Shown here: positions 9,212-17,441 of the stretch, piece by piece | How positions within the stretch are numbered: position 1 is the first letter of the stretch | How the letters are laid out: each line of letters starts with the position of its first letter | Source of the DNA: Zhihengliuella halotolerans | Lineage (GTDB): Bacteria > Actinomycetota > Actinomycetes > Actinomycetales > Micrococcaceae | NCBI RefSeq assembly: GCF_004217565.1 | Contig: NZ_SHLA01000001.1 | Span: forward strand, 1,550,001 to 1,614,000 | Length of the DNA: 64,000 nucleotides | Direction: 5' to 3' | Notes under the pieces: generated by a model | Databases searched by the model: none | Told to the model about the DNA's origin: nothing | The model's input: only the letters and a program-made list of their open reading frames with translations | Translations under genes and position numbers: made by a program

Positions 9212-9682
9212 CTAGGCGGTGTCGGAGATGTCGGCCAGTCTCGCGCCGAAGAGCCGCACGACGTCGTCGGCGGCGACCGTCAGGCCCGCGCCGTGCGCTC
9301 CGGCGCCGAGCGAGATCGTGCGCCCGGCGATGTTCGCGTCGGCGACGACCTCGAGCGGGCGCACGGTGCCGAACGGGGTAATCGTGCCGCGCTCGTAACC
9401 GGTCACGCGCTGCGCTTCGGCCGCGTCCGGCATCGAGAGCCGGTTGGTGCCGAGCTCCGCCCGCAGCTTGGGCCAGGAGAACCTGCGGTCGCCGCCGACG
9501 AGCACGAGCAGATGCTCGTCGGCGGCGCGGCGCACGACGAGGGTCTTGATCAGGTCGCGGGGTTCGACACCGCGGGCCGCGGCGGCCTCCTCCAGACTGC
9601 CCACGCGGCCGTGCCGGGTGGTCGTGAAGTCGATGCCGGCCGCGCGGGCGGCGGCGACGGCGGGGGTCTCGAGTTCGCTCAT
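9212..9682 (-). CDS. YbaK/ProX-type aminoacyl-tRNA deacylase
   Basis: A 156-residue protein of the YbaK/EbsC family, free-standing editing domains that hydrolyse mischarged tRNA such as Cys-tRNA(Pro). Supporting sequence: IKTLVVRRA (conserved Lys), SWPKLRAELG, the GYERGTITPFG block and the SLGAGAHG motif. Single-domain length is normal for the family. ATG at 9682 directly follows the MerR gene stop (9 bp gap), so it is probably cotranscribed with that regulator. Substrate is not determinable. The 3' end faces ppk2. Confidence 0.85.
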   Translation of the reverse strand: MSELETPAVAAARAAGIDFTTTRHGRVGSLEEAAAARGVEPRDLIKTLVVRRAADEHLLVLVGGDRRFSWPKLRAELGTNRLSMPDAAEAQRVTGYERGTITPFGTVRPLEVVADANIAGRTISLGAGAHGAGLTVAADDVVRLFGARLADISDTA

Positions 9683-9691
9683 GTTCCCAGG

Positions 9692-10315
9692 TTAGCGTCC
9701 GGCGCCGTCCGCGCCGGCGGCGCGCGCGACGTGCTGGTGCGCGAGCCGGCGCATAGCCGCGATGACCGGTTCGTAGATCGCCGTGCCGAGCACGGAATAC
9801 TCGATGGCGGCGCCGCGATCGCCCGTGGGGACGGCTGCGACGTCGAACTCCGCGATGGCTCGCACGTGCCGCGCATAGACGCGGGCGCGTTCGTCGCTGA
9901 TGCCGAGCCCGACCGATTCCGCGGCTTCCAACGCGTCCTCGAGCTGCGCCATGGCCGTGGAGTCCGGGTCGATGTTCGCCCCGATCTCGCGGGCGACGCC
10001 TGCGGCCCGCGGATAGGGGCCGGACCCGGCCGGGTCGACGGTCGGCGGCAGCGCGGCGATCGCGCGTCCCAGCGAGGCGACGAGGTCGCCCTCCGGCGCG
10101 TCGATCAAGGCGACGATGGTGCGCACACTGGCCAGCGGCAGCCCTGCCGTGTCCCGCAGTGCGCGCACGAGCGCGAGGCGCCGCACGTGGTCCTCGCCGT
10201 AGTCCGACAGCTTGGCGCCGACCGGCCGGCCGGACGGCAGCAGGCCCTCCCGCAGGTAGTACTTCACCGTCGCCAACGGCACCCCCGTCGTTTCAACAAG
10301 TTCCGAGATCCTCAT
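9692..10315 (-). CDS. MerR family transcriptional regulator
   Basis: A 207-residue DNA-binding regulator. The N-terminus MRISELVETTGVPLATVKYYLREGLLP is the MerR winged-helix signature (KYYLREGLLP), followed by the GEDHVRRL helix. The C-terminal region is helical, Ala/Asp-rich and without the cysteine pair of metal-sensing members, so the inducer is unknown. A GTG two codons upstream (10321) could also serve. It is divergent from a four-helix membrane protein at 10409, with a 13-bp-arm palindrome at 10348-10376 between them, which suggests direct control of that gene and of itself. YbaK-type deacylase follows in the same direction. Confidence 0.88.
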   Translation of the reverse strand: MRISELVETTGVPLATVKYYLREGLLPSGRPVGAKLSDYGEDHVRRLALVRALRDTAGLPLASVRTIVALIDAPEGDLVASLGRAIAALPPTVDPAGSGPYPRAAGVAREIGANIDPDSTAMAQLEDALEAAESVGLGISDERARVYARHVRAIAEFDVAAVPTGDRGAAIEYSVLGTAIYEPVIAAMRRLAHQHVARAAGADGAGR

Positions 10316-10347
10316 CCGCACCCCTTGCCGTGGATACCAACACTATC

Positions 10348-10376
10348 TATTGTGGATAGCAGAGCTATCCACAATA
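10348..10376. promoter_or_regulatory. Probable MerR operator, perfect 13-bp dyad
   Basis: TATTGTGGATAGC at 10348-10360 is followed by AGA and then its exact reverse complement at 10364-10376. It lies in the 93-bp gap between the divergent MerR gene and the membrane-protein gene. MerR regulators bind such dyads inside promoters, so this is the expected operator. A partial half-site, GTGGATA, recurs at 10330-10336. Confidence 0.6.
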
Positions 10377-10408
10377 CTCCCGATCGTCCCCGCACGGAAG
10401 GCAACACG

Positions 10409-10819
10409 ATGGAACCCGCAACCCTCACGCTGGCCGGCATCCTGATGCTGGCCCTGATCACCGTCGAGGCCGGCGGCGCGTTCCTGATCCGCGTCACGAC
10501 TGGCGGTCACCCGACCAACGGCCTCCAGAAGAGCTGGTACCGCGCCGGCCACGCCCATGCCGCCGTCCTGCTCGTCCTCGCCCTGGCCGTCCTGCCCTAC
10601 ACCGACAGCGCCGACCTGCCGTCCTGGGCCCTCTGGCTGGCCCGATCGGGGATACCCACCGCGGCGATTCTCATGCCCGCCGGCTTCTTCCTCGGCGTCC
10701 TGGGCCGGGACCCGGCCAAACCCAACCGCGCATCCCTCCTGATCCCCGTGGGCGCGGTCATCCTCACGGCGGGACTGCTCGCGGCGGGCATCGGTTCGAT
10801 CGCCGCCGGCCGGGGCTGA
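10409..10819 (+). CDS. Small four-helix membrane protein of unknown function
   Basis: A 136-residue protein with four predicted membrane segments at about residues 5-28, 46-66, 71-95 and 107-131. Short charged or polar loops include TTGGHPTNGLQKSWYRAGHAHA. That loop, with its two histidines, sits before helix two and may be functional. I do not recognise a named family. ATG 10409 has a GGAAGG ribosome-binding site at 10396-10401. The gene diverges from the MerR regulator across the dyad at 10348-10376, so it is the likely regulated target. Function is unassigned. Confidence 0.8.
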   Translation: MEPATLTLAGILMLALITVEAGGAFLIRVTTGGHPTNGLQKSWYRAGHAHAAVLLVLALAVLPYTDSADLPSWALWLARSGIPTAAILMPAGFFLGVLGRDPAKPNRASLLIPVGAVILTAGLLAAGIGSIAAGRG

Positions 10820-10836
10820 CCCGCGGCGTTAAAACG

Positions 10837-10870
10837 CCGGGGGCGGCGAGCTCGTGCTCGCCGCCCCCGG
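10837..10870 (-). terminator. Terminator downstream of pheT
   Basis: A 15-bp perfect GC stem (CCGGGGGCGGCGAGC with its complement) and a TCGT loop. Read on the minus strand it is followed by CGTTTTAAC, placing the U-run after pheT. It also lies just past the membrane-protein stop on the plus strand, where it has no T-run. Confidence 0.75.
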
Positions 10871-10908
10871 GTGGCGCGTGACGTCGTCCTACGACGACGA
10901 CGTCTCGC

Positions 10909-13452
10909 CTAGCGCTGCACGGCCCCGTGCCGCTCGGCGGCCAGGGCCACCGCGGCGGCGCGCGACTCGGAGGCCTCGTCCGCCGTCAGGGTGCGGTCGG
11001 CGGCGCGGAAGCGCAGGCCGAAGGCCAGCGACTTCTTTCCCTCCTCGATGCCGGCGCCCGAGTAGACGTCGAACAGCGCGACCTCCTCGAGCAGCTCGCC
11101 GGCGCCCTCCCGCAGGGTCTCGAGCACGTCCGAGGCGACGGTGCCGCCGTCGACGACGAGCGCGACGTCCTGGGTCGAGACCGGGAACGTCGAGATCGGC
11201 TTGGAGACGACCACGTCCGCCGCAGCGGCCATGATCTCCTCGAGGTTCAACTCGAAGGCGGCGGCCCGCTCGGGCAGGTCCTGCTCGGCGAGCAGCTTCG
11301 GGTGCAGCTCGCCGGCGTAGCCGACGACCTCACCCGATCGCAGCGACAGGACCGCGGTGCGGCCCGGATGGAAGGCCTGGTGCGCCCCCTGGGCAACCTC
11401 GAGGTCGACGCCGAGCAGGTCACCCACGGAGCGCGCCACGTCCAGCGCGTCGGACCACTCCCACGCGCGCGGGGCGTACCCGGCGGCGGCCGGAGCCTCG
11501 TGCCCGAGCAGGACGCCGCCGACGTGCCACGGCTGGCCCGGGATGCCGGCGTAGAGCTCCTCGAGCACCTCGTCGGCCGGCTTCGCGCCCAGCGGGGGCA
11601 GCACGGCCGAACCGACTTGCTCACCCGGCTCGAAGACGAGCCCCGCCTCGTACAGGGCCAGATCGCGGAAGCCGCGACCGTGGTTGCGGCGGGCCGCGTC
11701 GAGCAGGCCCGGCAGCAGCGACCGGCGCAGGTAGCCGAACTCAGAGGAGATCGGGTTCGCGAGCTTCACGGCCGCGACCTCTTCGCCCTCGGCCGGCGTG
11801 CCGAACCGGTTGTTCTGCGCGGTCGAGACGAACGGGTAGCAAAGCACCTCGGTCAGCCCGGCGTCGGCGAGTCCCTGCAGCACCCGGCGGCGCAGCTGCT
11901 GGGCGCGGGTGAGGCCGCGGCCCGGGGGCGCGACGGGCAGGGTCGCCGGGATCTGGTCGTAGCCGACCAGCCGGGCGATCTCCTCGACAAGGTCCTCCTT
12001 GATGGCCAGGTCCGGACGCCACGTCGGGGGCGTGACGCGCAGGCCGCCGTCGTACTCCTCGACGTCCGCGCCGACTCCGGCGAGCGCGGCGAGCTCCTGC
12101 TCGCGCGTGTAGTCGACTCCGATGAGCTGGGAGGCGAAGCCCTCCGGCAGATCGATGACGACGGCGGCCGGGTCCTCACGGACATCGGTCGCTGTGGGCT
12201 CGGTCGTGCCTCCGGCGAGCTCGACGAGCAGGTCGACGGCCCGCTGCGCGGCGACGTCGGCGAGCGCGAAGTCCACTCCGCGCTCGTTGCGCTTGGACGC
12301 CTCGGAGGGCAGGCGGTGGCGGCGGCGCGTGCGGCCCATCGAGACGGCGTCGAAGTGCGCCGACTCGATGACGACGTCACTCGTGTCCGAGCCGACCTCG
12401 GTCTCGGCGCCGCCCATGACGCCGGCGAGGCCGATGGGGCCGCGGTCGTCCGTGATGAGCAGGTCCTCAGTGGAGAGCTCGCGCACCTTCTCGTCGAGGG
12501 TCGTGAGCTTCTCGCCCGGGTTGGCGCGGCGCACGACGATCGGCCCGCGCAGCTTCGCGGCGTCGTAGAAGTGCAGTGGCTGGCCGAGCTCGAGCATGAC
12601 GTAGTTGGAGATGTCCACGACGAGCGAGATCGAGCGCATGCCGGCCAGCCGCAGGCGCGAGGCCATCCACTGCGGGGTCGGGCGCGTGGCGTCGACGCCG
12701 CGGACCGTGCGCGCGACGAAGCGATCGCAGCCGGGAACGCCGTCGATCGGGGCCTGATCCTCGAGCCGGACCGGATAGTCCTGGCCTGCAGGATCGGCGA
12801 CGGTGATGCGCGAGACCGGGTCGACGAACTCGGTGCCGGTGGACAGCGCGTACTCGCGGGCGACGCCGCGGATCGAGAAGCAGTAGCCGCGGTCCGGGGT
12901 CACGTTGATCTCGGCGGCCTCGTCGCTCAGGCCGAAGAGCTCGAACACGTCAGCGCCGAGTTCGGCGTCCAGGCCGAAGTCGGAGAGCACCATGATGCCC
13001 TCGTGGTCCTCGCCGAGCCCGAGCTCGCGCACGGAGGCGATCATGCCGGCGGAGACGTGTCCGTAGGTCTTGCGCGGGCTGATGCGGAAGTCTCCGGGCA
13101 GCACGGCGCCGGGCAGGGTCACAACGACCTTGTCCCCGACCTCGAAGTTGTGGGCGCCGCAGACGATGCCCTGCACGCCGGAGGGATCGATGCCGTCACC
13201 GGTGAGGGTCTGGGGCTGTCCCTCGGGCACGACGCGAACCTGGCACCAGTTGATGGTCTTGCCGTTCTTCTGCGGCTCCTTCTCCAGGGAGAGGACCTGC
13301 CCGACGACGATCGGGCCCGTGAGCTCATCAGAGGGGCGGTGAACGTCCTCCTCCTCGAGTCCGACCTTCACCAGGTCGGCCATAATGTCTTCGGCCGTAG
13401 CGTCGGCCGGTACCTGCGCATACTCGCGCAGCCATGAGAGTGGAATACGCAT
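10909..13452 (-). CDS. pheT: Phenylalanyl-tRNA synthetase beta subunit
   Basis: An 847-residue beta chain of the alpha2-beta2 PheRS that charges tRNA(Phe). It begins MRIPLSWLREYAQV, continues with the tRNA-binding (OB) domain around 40-155 (containing IVCGAHNF), then the B3/B4 editing region, a B5 domain, the synthetase-like core and a C-terminal ferredoxin-fold anticodon-binding domain (STFPVSTQDVALVVDGG). Length is standard for high-GC actinobacteria. ATG 13452 lies 3 bp after the pheS stop, so the pair forms a pheST operon. Terminated by the hairpin at 10837-10870. Confidence 0.97.
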   Translation of the reverse strand: MRIPLSWLREYAQVPADATAEDIMADLVKVGLEEEDVHRPSDELTGPIVVGQVLSLEKEPQKNGKTINWCQVRVVPEGQPQTLTGDGIDPSGVQGIVCGAHNFEVGDKVVVTLPGAVLPGDFRISPRKTYGHVSAGMIASVRELGLGEDHEGIMVLSDFGLDAELGADVFELFGLSDEAAEINVTPDRGYCFSIRGVAREYALSTGTEFVDPVSRITVADPAGQDYPVRLEDQAPIDGVPGCDRFVARTVRGVDATRPTPQWMASRLRLAGMRSISLVVDISNYVMLELGQPLHFYDAAKLRGPIVVRRANPGEKLTTLDEKVRELSTEDLLITDDRGPIGLAGVMGGAETEVGSDTSDVVIESAHFDAVSMGRTRRRHRLPSEASKRNERGVDFALADVAAQRAVDLLVELAGGTTEPTATDVREDPAAVVIDLPEGFASQLIGVDYTREQELAALAGVGADVEEYDGGLRVTPPTWRPDLAIKEDLVEEIARLVGYDQIPATLPVAPPGRGLTRAQQLRRRVLQGLADAGLTEVLCYPFVSTAQNNRFGTPAEGEEVAAVKLANPISSEFGYLRRSLLPGLLDAARRNHGRGFRDLALYEAGLVFEPGEQVGSAVLPPLGAKPADEVLEELYAGIPGQPWHVGGVLLGHEAPAAAGYAPRAWEWSDALDVARSVGDLLGVDLEVAQGAHQAFHPGRTAVLSLRSGEVVGYAGELHPKLLAEQDLPERAAAFELNLEEIMAAAADVVVSKPISTFPVSTQDVALVVDGGTVASDVLETLREGAGELLEEVALFDVYSGAGIEEGKKSLAFGLRFRAADRTLTADEASESRAAAVALAAERHGAVQR

Positions 13453-13455
13453 GTC

Positions 13456-14565
13456 TTAGATCTCCATCCCGAAGTGCTGGCTGAAGCGGACGTCGCCTTC
13501 GATCATGTCGCGCATGTCGTCGACGTCGTTGCGGAACATCAGGGTGCGTTCGACACCCATGCCGAATGCGAAGCCGGAGTACTCCTCCGGGTCGATGCCG
13601 GCGGCGCGCAGCACGTTCGGGTTGATCATGCCGCAGCCACCCCACTCGATCCAGCTCGGGCCGCCCTTGGCACCCGGGTGCCAGATGTCCAGTTCGGCGC
13701 TCGGCTCGGTGAACGGGAAGAAATTCGGGCGCAGGCGGATCTGGGCCTCGGCCCCGAACATCTGCCGTGCGAAGTGTTCGAGCGTGCCGCGCAGATCGGC
13801 CATGGTCAGGCCCTTGTCGACGGCGAGTCCTTCGAACTGGTGGAACACGGGCGTGTGGGTCGCGTCCAGCTCGTCGGTACGGAACGTCCGGCCCGGGCAC
13901 AGCACGTAGACCGGCAGATCGCGCTCGAGCAGGGAGCGCACCTGGACGGGTGACGTGTGGGTGCGCAGGACCAGGTGCGCCTCCGCCGGCTCGACGAAGA
14001 ACGTGTCCTGCATTTCGCGGGCCGGGTGGTCCGGTTTGAAGTTCAAAGCGTCGAAGTTGAACCACTCGGACTCGACTTCTGGACCCTCGGCGATCTCCCA
14101 ACCCATGCCGACGAACACGTCGGAGACCCGGTCCTGCAGGATCGAGAGCGGGTGGCGGGCGCCGATGCGACGGCGGCGCGGTGCGGCCGTGACGTCGACG
14201 GTCTCCTCAACGAGGATGCGGGCGGCCTCCTCCTCCTCGAGTACGGCCGTGCGCGCGGCGAGCGCCTTGTTCACACGACCGCGGGCTGCGCCGACGATCT
14301 TGCCGGCGGCCGCCTTCTCGGTCTTGTCGAGCTGCCCGATCTGCCGATTGGCCAGGGCCAGCGGGGACTTGTCGCTCGTGTGGGCCAGGCGGGCGACCTT
14401 GAGCTCAGCCAGATCGCCGGCGGCGGCGAAGGCGGCGAGGGCGGCCTCGACGGCGGCCGACACGGCGGCCTCGTCGGTGGGGTGCGGGACGGCCGGAGTC
14501 TCCGGCTCGTTCACGCCTAGCTCGGTCTCTGGGGCGTCGGACAGCGCCGACGTTGCGTCAGACAT
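13456..14565 (-). CDS. pheS: Phenylalanyl-tRNA synthetase alpha subunit
   Basis: A 369-residue catalytic alpha chain of PheRS. An N-terminal coiled-coil (about 25-110) that contacts tRNA is followed by the class II core: motif 2 (CPGRTFRTDELDATHTP), the phenylalanine pocket region (FEGLAVDKG, RPNFFPFTEPSAE) and motif 3 (FGMGVERTLM). The first 30 residues are acidic, Pro/Ala-rich and longer than in E. coli. ATG 14565 is the only reasonable start. Upstream, 121 bp separate it from a divergent small gene and hold the operon promoter; I see no T-box or leader peptide. Confidence 0.97.
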   Translation of the reverse strand: MSDATSALSDAPETELGVNEPETPAVPHPTDEAAVSAAVEAALAAFAAAGDLAELKVARLAHTSDKSPLALANRQIGQLDKTEKAAAGKIVGAARGRVNKALAARTAVLEEEEAARILVEETVDVTAAPRRRRIGARHPLSILQDRVSDVFVGMGWEIAEGPEVESEWFNFDALNFKPDHPAREMQDTFFVEPAEAHLVLRTHTSPVQVRSLLERDLPVYVLCPGRTFRTDELDATHTPVFHQFEGLAVDKGLTMADLRGTLEHFARQMFGAEAQIRLRPNFFPFTEPSAELDIWHPGAKGGPSWIEWGGCGMINPNVLRAAGIDPEEYSGFAFGMGVERTLMFRNDVDDMRDMIEGDVRFSQHFGMEI

Positions 14566-14686
14566 GGGTGGATACGGCCCTTTTCAGTGTGATTCGGGTG
14601 CAGTCAATCGGACCCAAGTCTAGTTCAGATCCCTTGCCCGGCGCGCACCCCGTGCCCGCCCTCGCGTGCGGCAGTATGCTGGCGGC

Positions 14687-15178
14687 ATGGACTGGGCGGC
14701 GATCCGCAGCACGGCGAACTGGGTCAACCTCTCGACCCCGGCCGGCCTCCTGCTCGCCGCGGCGGCCGGGTGCCGGACGGAACCGTTCGCGGGCCATGTG
14801 CTGGTTGCGACCAGCTACCGCTGGCGGCTGCCCGCCGCGGGCGCCTTCACGATCGGCTCCGTCGTCTTCCTGCGGCCGCGGCTCGGACGGCCCGAGAAGC
14901 TTCCGGAGCTCATGGCCCACGAGTCGACGCACGCTACGCAGTATGCGCTCTGCCTCGGCCTGCCGTTCCTCCCGCTGTACTTCGCGGCGGCCGGCTGGTC
15001 GCTCGCACGCACGGGCGACCCCGCCTCGCGAAACGTCTTCGAGCGCCGGGCCGGCCTAGGACTCGGCGGCTATCTAGAGCGCCCGCCGCGCCCGGTGGCG
15101 CCAAGGATCGCCGCGGCCCTGCGCACCCTCGGCGCCGCCGGGGCGGCACTCGGGTCTAGGACTCGGCGCCCGCGGTGA
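14687..15178 (+). CDS. Small HExxH-containing protein, function unknown
   Basis: A 163-residue protein with the metal-binding-like motif AHESTHATQYA at about residues 77-87, flanked by hydrophobic segments (residues 17-30 and 94-110). HExxH in this setting resembles the minimal zincins and DUF4157-like domains of actinobacteria, but no second ligand region is evident. ATG 14687 is chosen; an upstream in-frame ATG at 14666 lacks a better ribosome-binding site. It is divergent from pheS and overlaps the 3' end of pcp by 23 bp in convergent orientation. I do not assign a proteolytic function. Confidence 0.65.
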   Translation: MDWAAIRSTANWVNLSTPAGLLLAAAAGCRTEPFAGHVLVATSYRWRLPAAGAFTIGSVVFLRPRLGRPEKLPELMAHESTHATQYALCLGLPFLPLYFAAAGWSLARTGDPASRNVFERRAGLGLGGYLERPPRPVAPRIAAALRTLGAAGAALGSRTRRPR

Positions 15179-15788
15179 CGGCGTCGTCGTGGCCACCGCC
15201 CGCCTCGGCGGCGCAGCGCGCGACGACGGCAAGCCCGGCCCCGATGCGCGGCACCGTCCACTGCCCGCCGGACGGAGGGACGTGCACGAATCCCGCGCGG
15301 ACCCCGGGAGATCCGGCGAGCAGGTGCATCAGTTCAAAGAAGACGGCGTTGCACACGTACGTGCCGGCGGTCTGTGAGATCTCCGCCTCCAGCCCGGCCG
15401 CCTCGAGCCGGGCCCGCGCGCGCTTGACCGGCAGACTCGTGAAATAGGCGGCGGGGGCCTGCGCGCGCACGGGGGCGTCGACCGGCTGCCCTCCCGCGTT
15501 GTCGGGGATCCGCGCGTCCACCAGGTTGATGGCGACTCGCTCGAGCGAGAGGCGGCCGCGGTTCCCGGCCAGCCCTGCGGCGACGACGACGTCGGGGCGA
15601 TGCTCCGACAGCGCGGCCGCCAGCGCTCCCCCGGCCGTGCCGGGACCGCGGCCGAACACGCACGGCAGCTCGACGGCGACGGCATCCCCACCGGCGTCGC
15701 GGAGCTCGCGCGCAGCGAGCCGGGCCGCGTCGATCGAGGGATTCTCAGCGGCGCCGCCGAAGGGTTCGAAGCCTGTCAGAAGGATCAT
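15156..15788 (-). CDS. pcp: Pyrrolidone-carboxylate peptidase
   Basis: A 210-residue cysteine peptidase (family C15) that removes N-terminal pyroglutamate. Diagnostic segments: MILLTGFEPFGG at the N-terminus, LERVAINLVDARIPDN with the catalytic Glu, GTYVCNAVFF with the nucleophilic Cys, and GFVHVP with the His. ATG 15788 is preferred because AGGA lies 8 bp ahead; ATG 15797 would add three residues. Single gene, convergent and overlapping with the HExxH gene. Confidence 0.93.
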   Translation of the reverse strand: MILLTGFEPFGGAAENPSIDAARLAARELRDAGGDAVAVELPCVFGRGPGTAGGALAAALSEHRPDVVVAAGLAGNRGRLSLERVAINLVDARIPDNAGGQPVDAPVRAQAPAAYFTSLPVKRARARLEAAGLEAEISQTAGTYVCNAVFFELMHLLAGSPGVRAGFVHVPPSGGQWTVPRIGAGLAVVARCAAEAGGGHDDAVTAGAES

Positions 15789-15870
15789 CAGAGCCATCCT
15801 AACGCCACCGGATGATTCGAATTCCGCAGCGGTCTGGACAATTGCTTCGAAGTCATGTTCTACTGGATGC

Positions 15871-17010
15871 GTGAGATGGGAAGCTCAGCTGATCCGGCCC
15901 CCGGTCGGACAGCCGGATGCGGGCACCGGCCGGGTGTCCCCCAAGACCCGTGCTGACGGGGCGGACAAGTCCGTCGCGCCACAGGCCGGTGCCCCGCATC
16001 CGCACTCCGCTGAGCCCCTCCTCGACCTGCCGGGGCTGATGCGCTCGGTGCGCACGCCGGAGTTCGACGGCATCGTCTTCCACGAGGTCGTCGCCAAGAG
16101 CGCGCTGAACAAGGTTCCGTCCGGATCCGAGATGCCCTTCTCGTGGACGATCAACCCCTACCGCGGCTGCACCCACGCGTGCATCTACTGCTTCGCGCGC
16201 AAGACCCACACCTACCTGGACTTCGACTACGGTCAGGACTTCGATTCGCAAGTCGTCGTCAAGCGCAACGTCGCCGAAGTGCTGCGGGCGGAGCTGGGCC
16301 GGCCCCGGTGGAAGCGCGAGCACGTCGCCCTCGGGACCAATACCGACCCGTACCAGCGCGCCGAGGGGCGCTATGGGCTGATGCCGGAGATCATCCGCGC
16401 CCTCGCCGACTCCGGCACTCCGTTCTCGATCCTGACGAAGGGCACCCTGCTCGCTCGCGACGCCGACCTCCTGGCCTGGGCCGCCGCCCGCGTGCCGGTC
16501 GGCGTCGGCCTGTCGATCGCGATGACCAACGACGCGCTCAGCGAGAGCATCGAGCCGGGCACCCCCTCCCCCACGGCCCGGTTCCGCCTGCTCGAGCGGC
16601 TCGCCGCCTCCGGTATCGAATGCTCCGTGATGGCCATGCCGATCCTGCCGTGGCTCAGCGACTCCGAGGAAGCTCTGAGCGCGCTCTTCTCGCGGGTGCG
16701 CGGCGCGGGGGCGACCAGCCTGACCGCCGGCCCGCTGCACCTGCGCCCAGGGGCGCGGGAGTGGTACATGGCCTGGCTGGCTCGGAATCATCCGCACCTG
16801 GTGCCCAGGTATCAGGATCTCTACCGCCGCGGCGCGGTCGCGTCCAAGGAATATCGGCTGTGGCTCGGGCAGCAGGTCGGCGAGCTTCGCCGGGGGCACG
16901 GCTTCGAGCCGGATCCATGGGCGCTGCGCCGGCCCGAGCACGCCACGTCCGACGCCCACGCTCCGCACCCGCCGAGCGGCGTAGAGCCGGCCCAGGGCTC
17001 TCTCTTCTAG
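15871..17010 (+). CDS. Radical SAM protein, Rv2578c family
   Basis: A 379-residue radical SAM protein. The iron-sulfur motif CTHACIYCF (CxxxCxxC) lies near residue 105, inside NPYRGCTHACIYCFARKTH, as in the M. tuberculosis Rv2578c family. ALGTNTDPYQRAEGRY and SILTKGTLL are also conserved there. The GTG start at 15871 gives V/M-RWEAQ, matching how relatives begin; the 124 in-frame codons ahead overlap pcp and are not family-like. The substrate of the family is unknown to me; spore photoproduct lyase-like chemistry has been suggested by similarity only. The stop overlaps the convergent Nudix stop by 4 bp. Confidence 0.88.
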   Translation: MRWEAQLIRPPVGQPDAGTGRVSPKTRADGADKSVAPQAGAPHPHSAEPLLDLPGLMRSVRTPEFDGIVFHEVVAKSALNKVPSGSEMPFSWTINPYRGCTHACIYCFARKTHTYLDFDYGQDFDSQVVVKRNVAEVLRAELGRPRWKREHVALGTNTDPYQRAEGRYGLMPEIIRALADSGTPFSILTKGTLLARDADLLAWAAARVPVGVGLSIAMTNDALSESIEPGTPSPTARFRLLERLAASGIECSVMAMPILPWLSDSEEALSALFSRVRGAGATSLTAGPLHLRPGAREWYMAWLARNHPHLVPRYQDLYRRGAVASKEYRLWLGQQVGELRRGHGFEPDPWALRRPEHATSDAHAPHPPSGVEPAQGSLF

Positions 17011-17441
17011 TATCTAGCGGCGCTGGAGACCGCCTCGACGATCGGCAGGTCGGCCGGAATCCATTCGAGCGCCCCGGCCGCCCCGTCGAGGGGCACCCAG
17101 CGCAGCAGGTCGTGGTCCTCGATCGGCAGCGGGAATCCGCGGTCGATGCGGGCGAACCAGACCCGCATCGCGGCGGGGCCGGCGAGCTTCCAGCCCTGGC
17201 TCGTCTCCCCTGGAACCTCGGCCCCGAGGGTGGCCTTCACGCCCAGTTCCTCGTCGAGCTCCCGCAGGAGTGCCGCCTCGCATCCCTCCCCTGGATCCAC
17301 CTTGCCGCCGGGGAATTCCCACAGTCGGGCGAACTGGGCGGGCCTGGTCCGCCGAGCGGCCAGCAGCTGGCGCGGGCGTTCAAGATCGTCGACGATCGCC
17401 GCGCCGACGATCTGAATCAGTCCGCGCTCGGGCGCGCTCAC
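17007..17441 (-). CDS. Nudix (deoxy)nucleoside triphosphate pyrophosphohydrolase, MutT-like
   Basis: A 144-residue Nudix hydrolase. The full Nudix box, G-x5-E-x7-REUxEExGU, is present as GGKVDPGEGCEAALLRELDE then ELGV, about residues 42-65. The WEFPGGK lead-in and ARRTRP near the N-terminus are MutT/CTP-pyrophosphohydrolase-like, suggesting cleansing of oxidised dNTPs. GTG 17441 overlaps the TGA of the upstream cation transporter (GTGA), so translation is probably coupled. Last gene of a TrmH/CDF/Nudix unit. Confidence 0.9.
   Translation of the reverse strand: MSAPERGLIQIVGAAIVDDLERPRQLLAARRTRPAQFARLWEFPGGKVDPGEGCEAALLRELDEELGVKATLGAEVPGETSQGWKLAGPAAMRVWFARIDRGFPLPIEDHDLLRWVPLDGAAGALEWIPADLPIVEAVSSAARY

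Noticed and set aside
10927-13437. An 836-codon open frame antisense to pheT
   Set aside because: Complement of a highly conserved gene in DNA with strong GC bias at third positions; the translation is low-complexity (Arg, Gly, Asp, Val) with no recognisable domain.
15499-15870. N-terminal extension of the radical SAM gene
   Set aside because: These 124 codons lie opposite pcp and do not resemble the family, which begins at the GTG at 15871.
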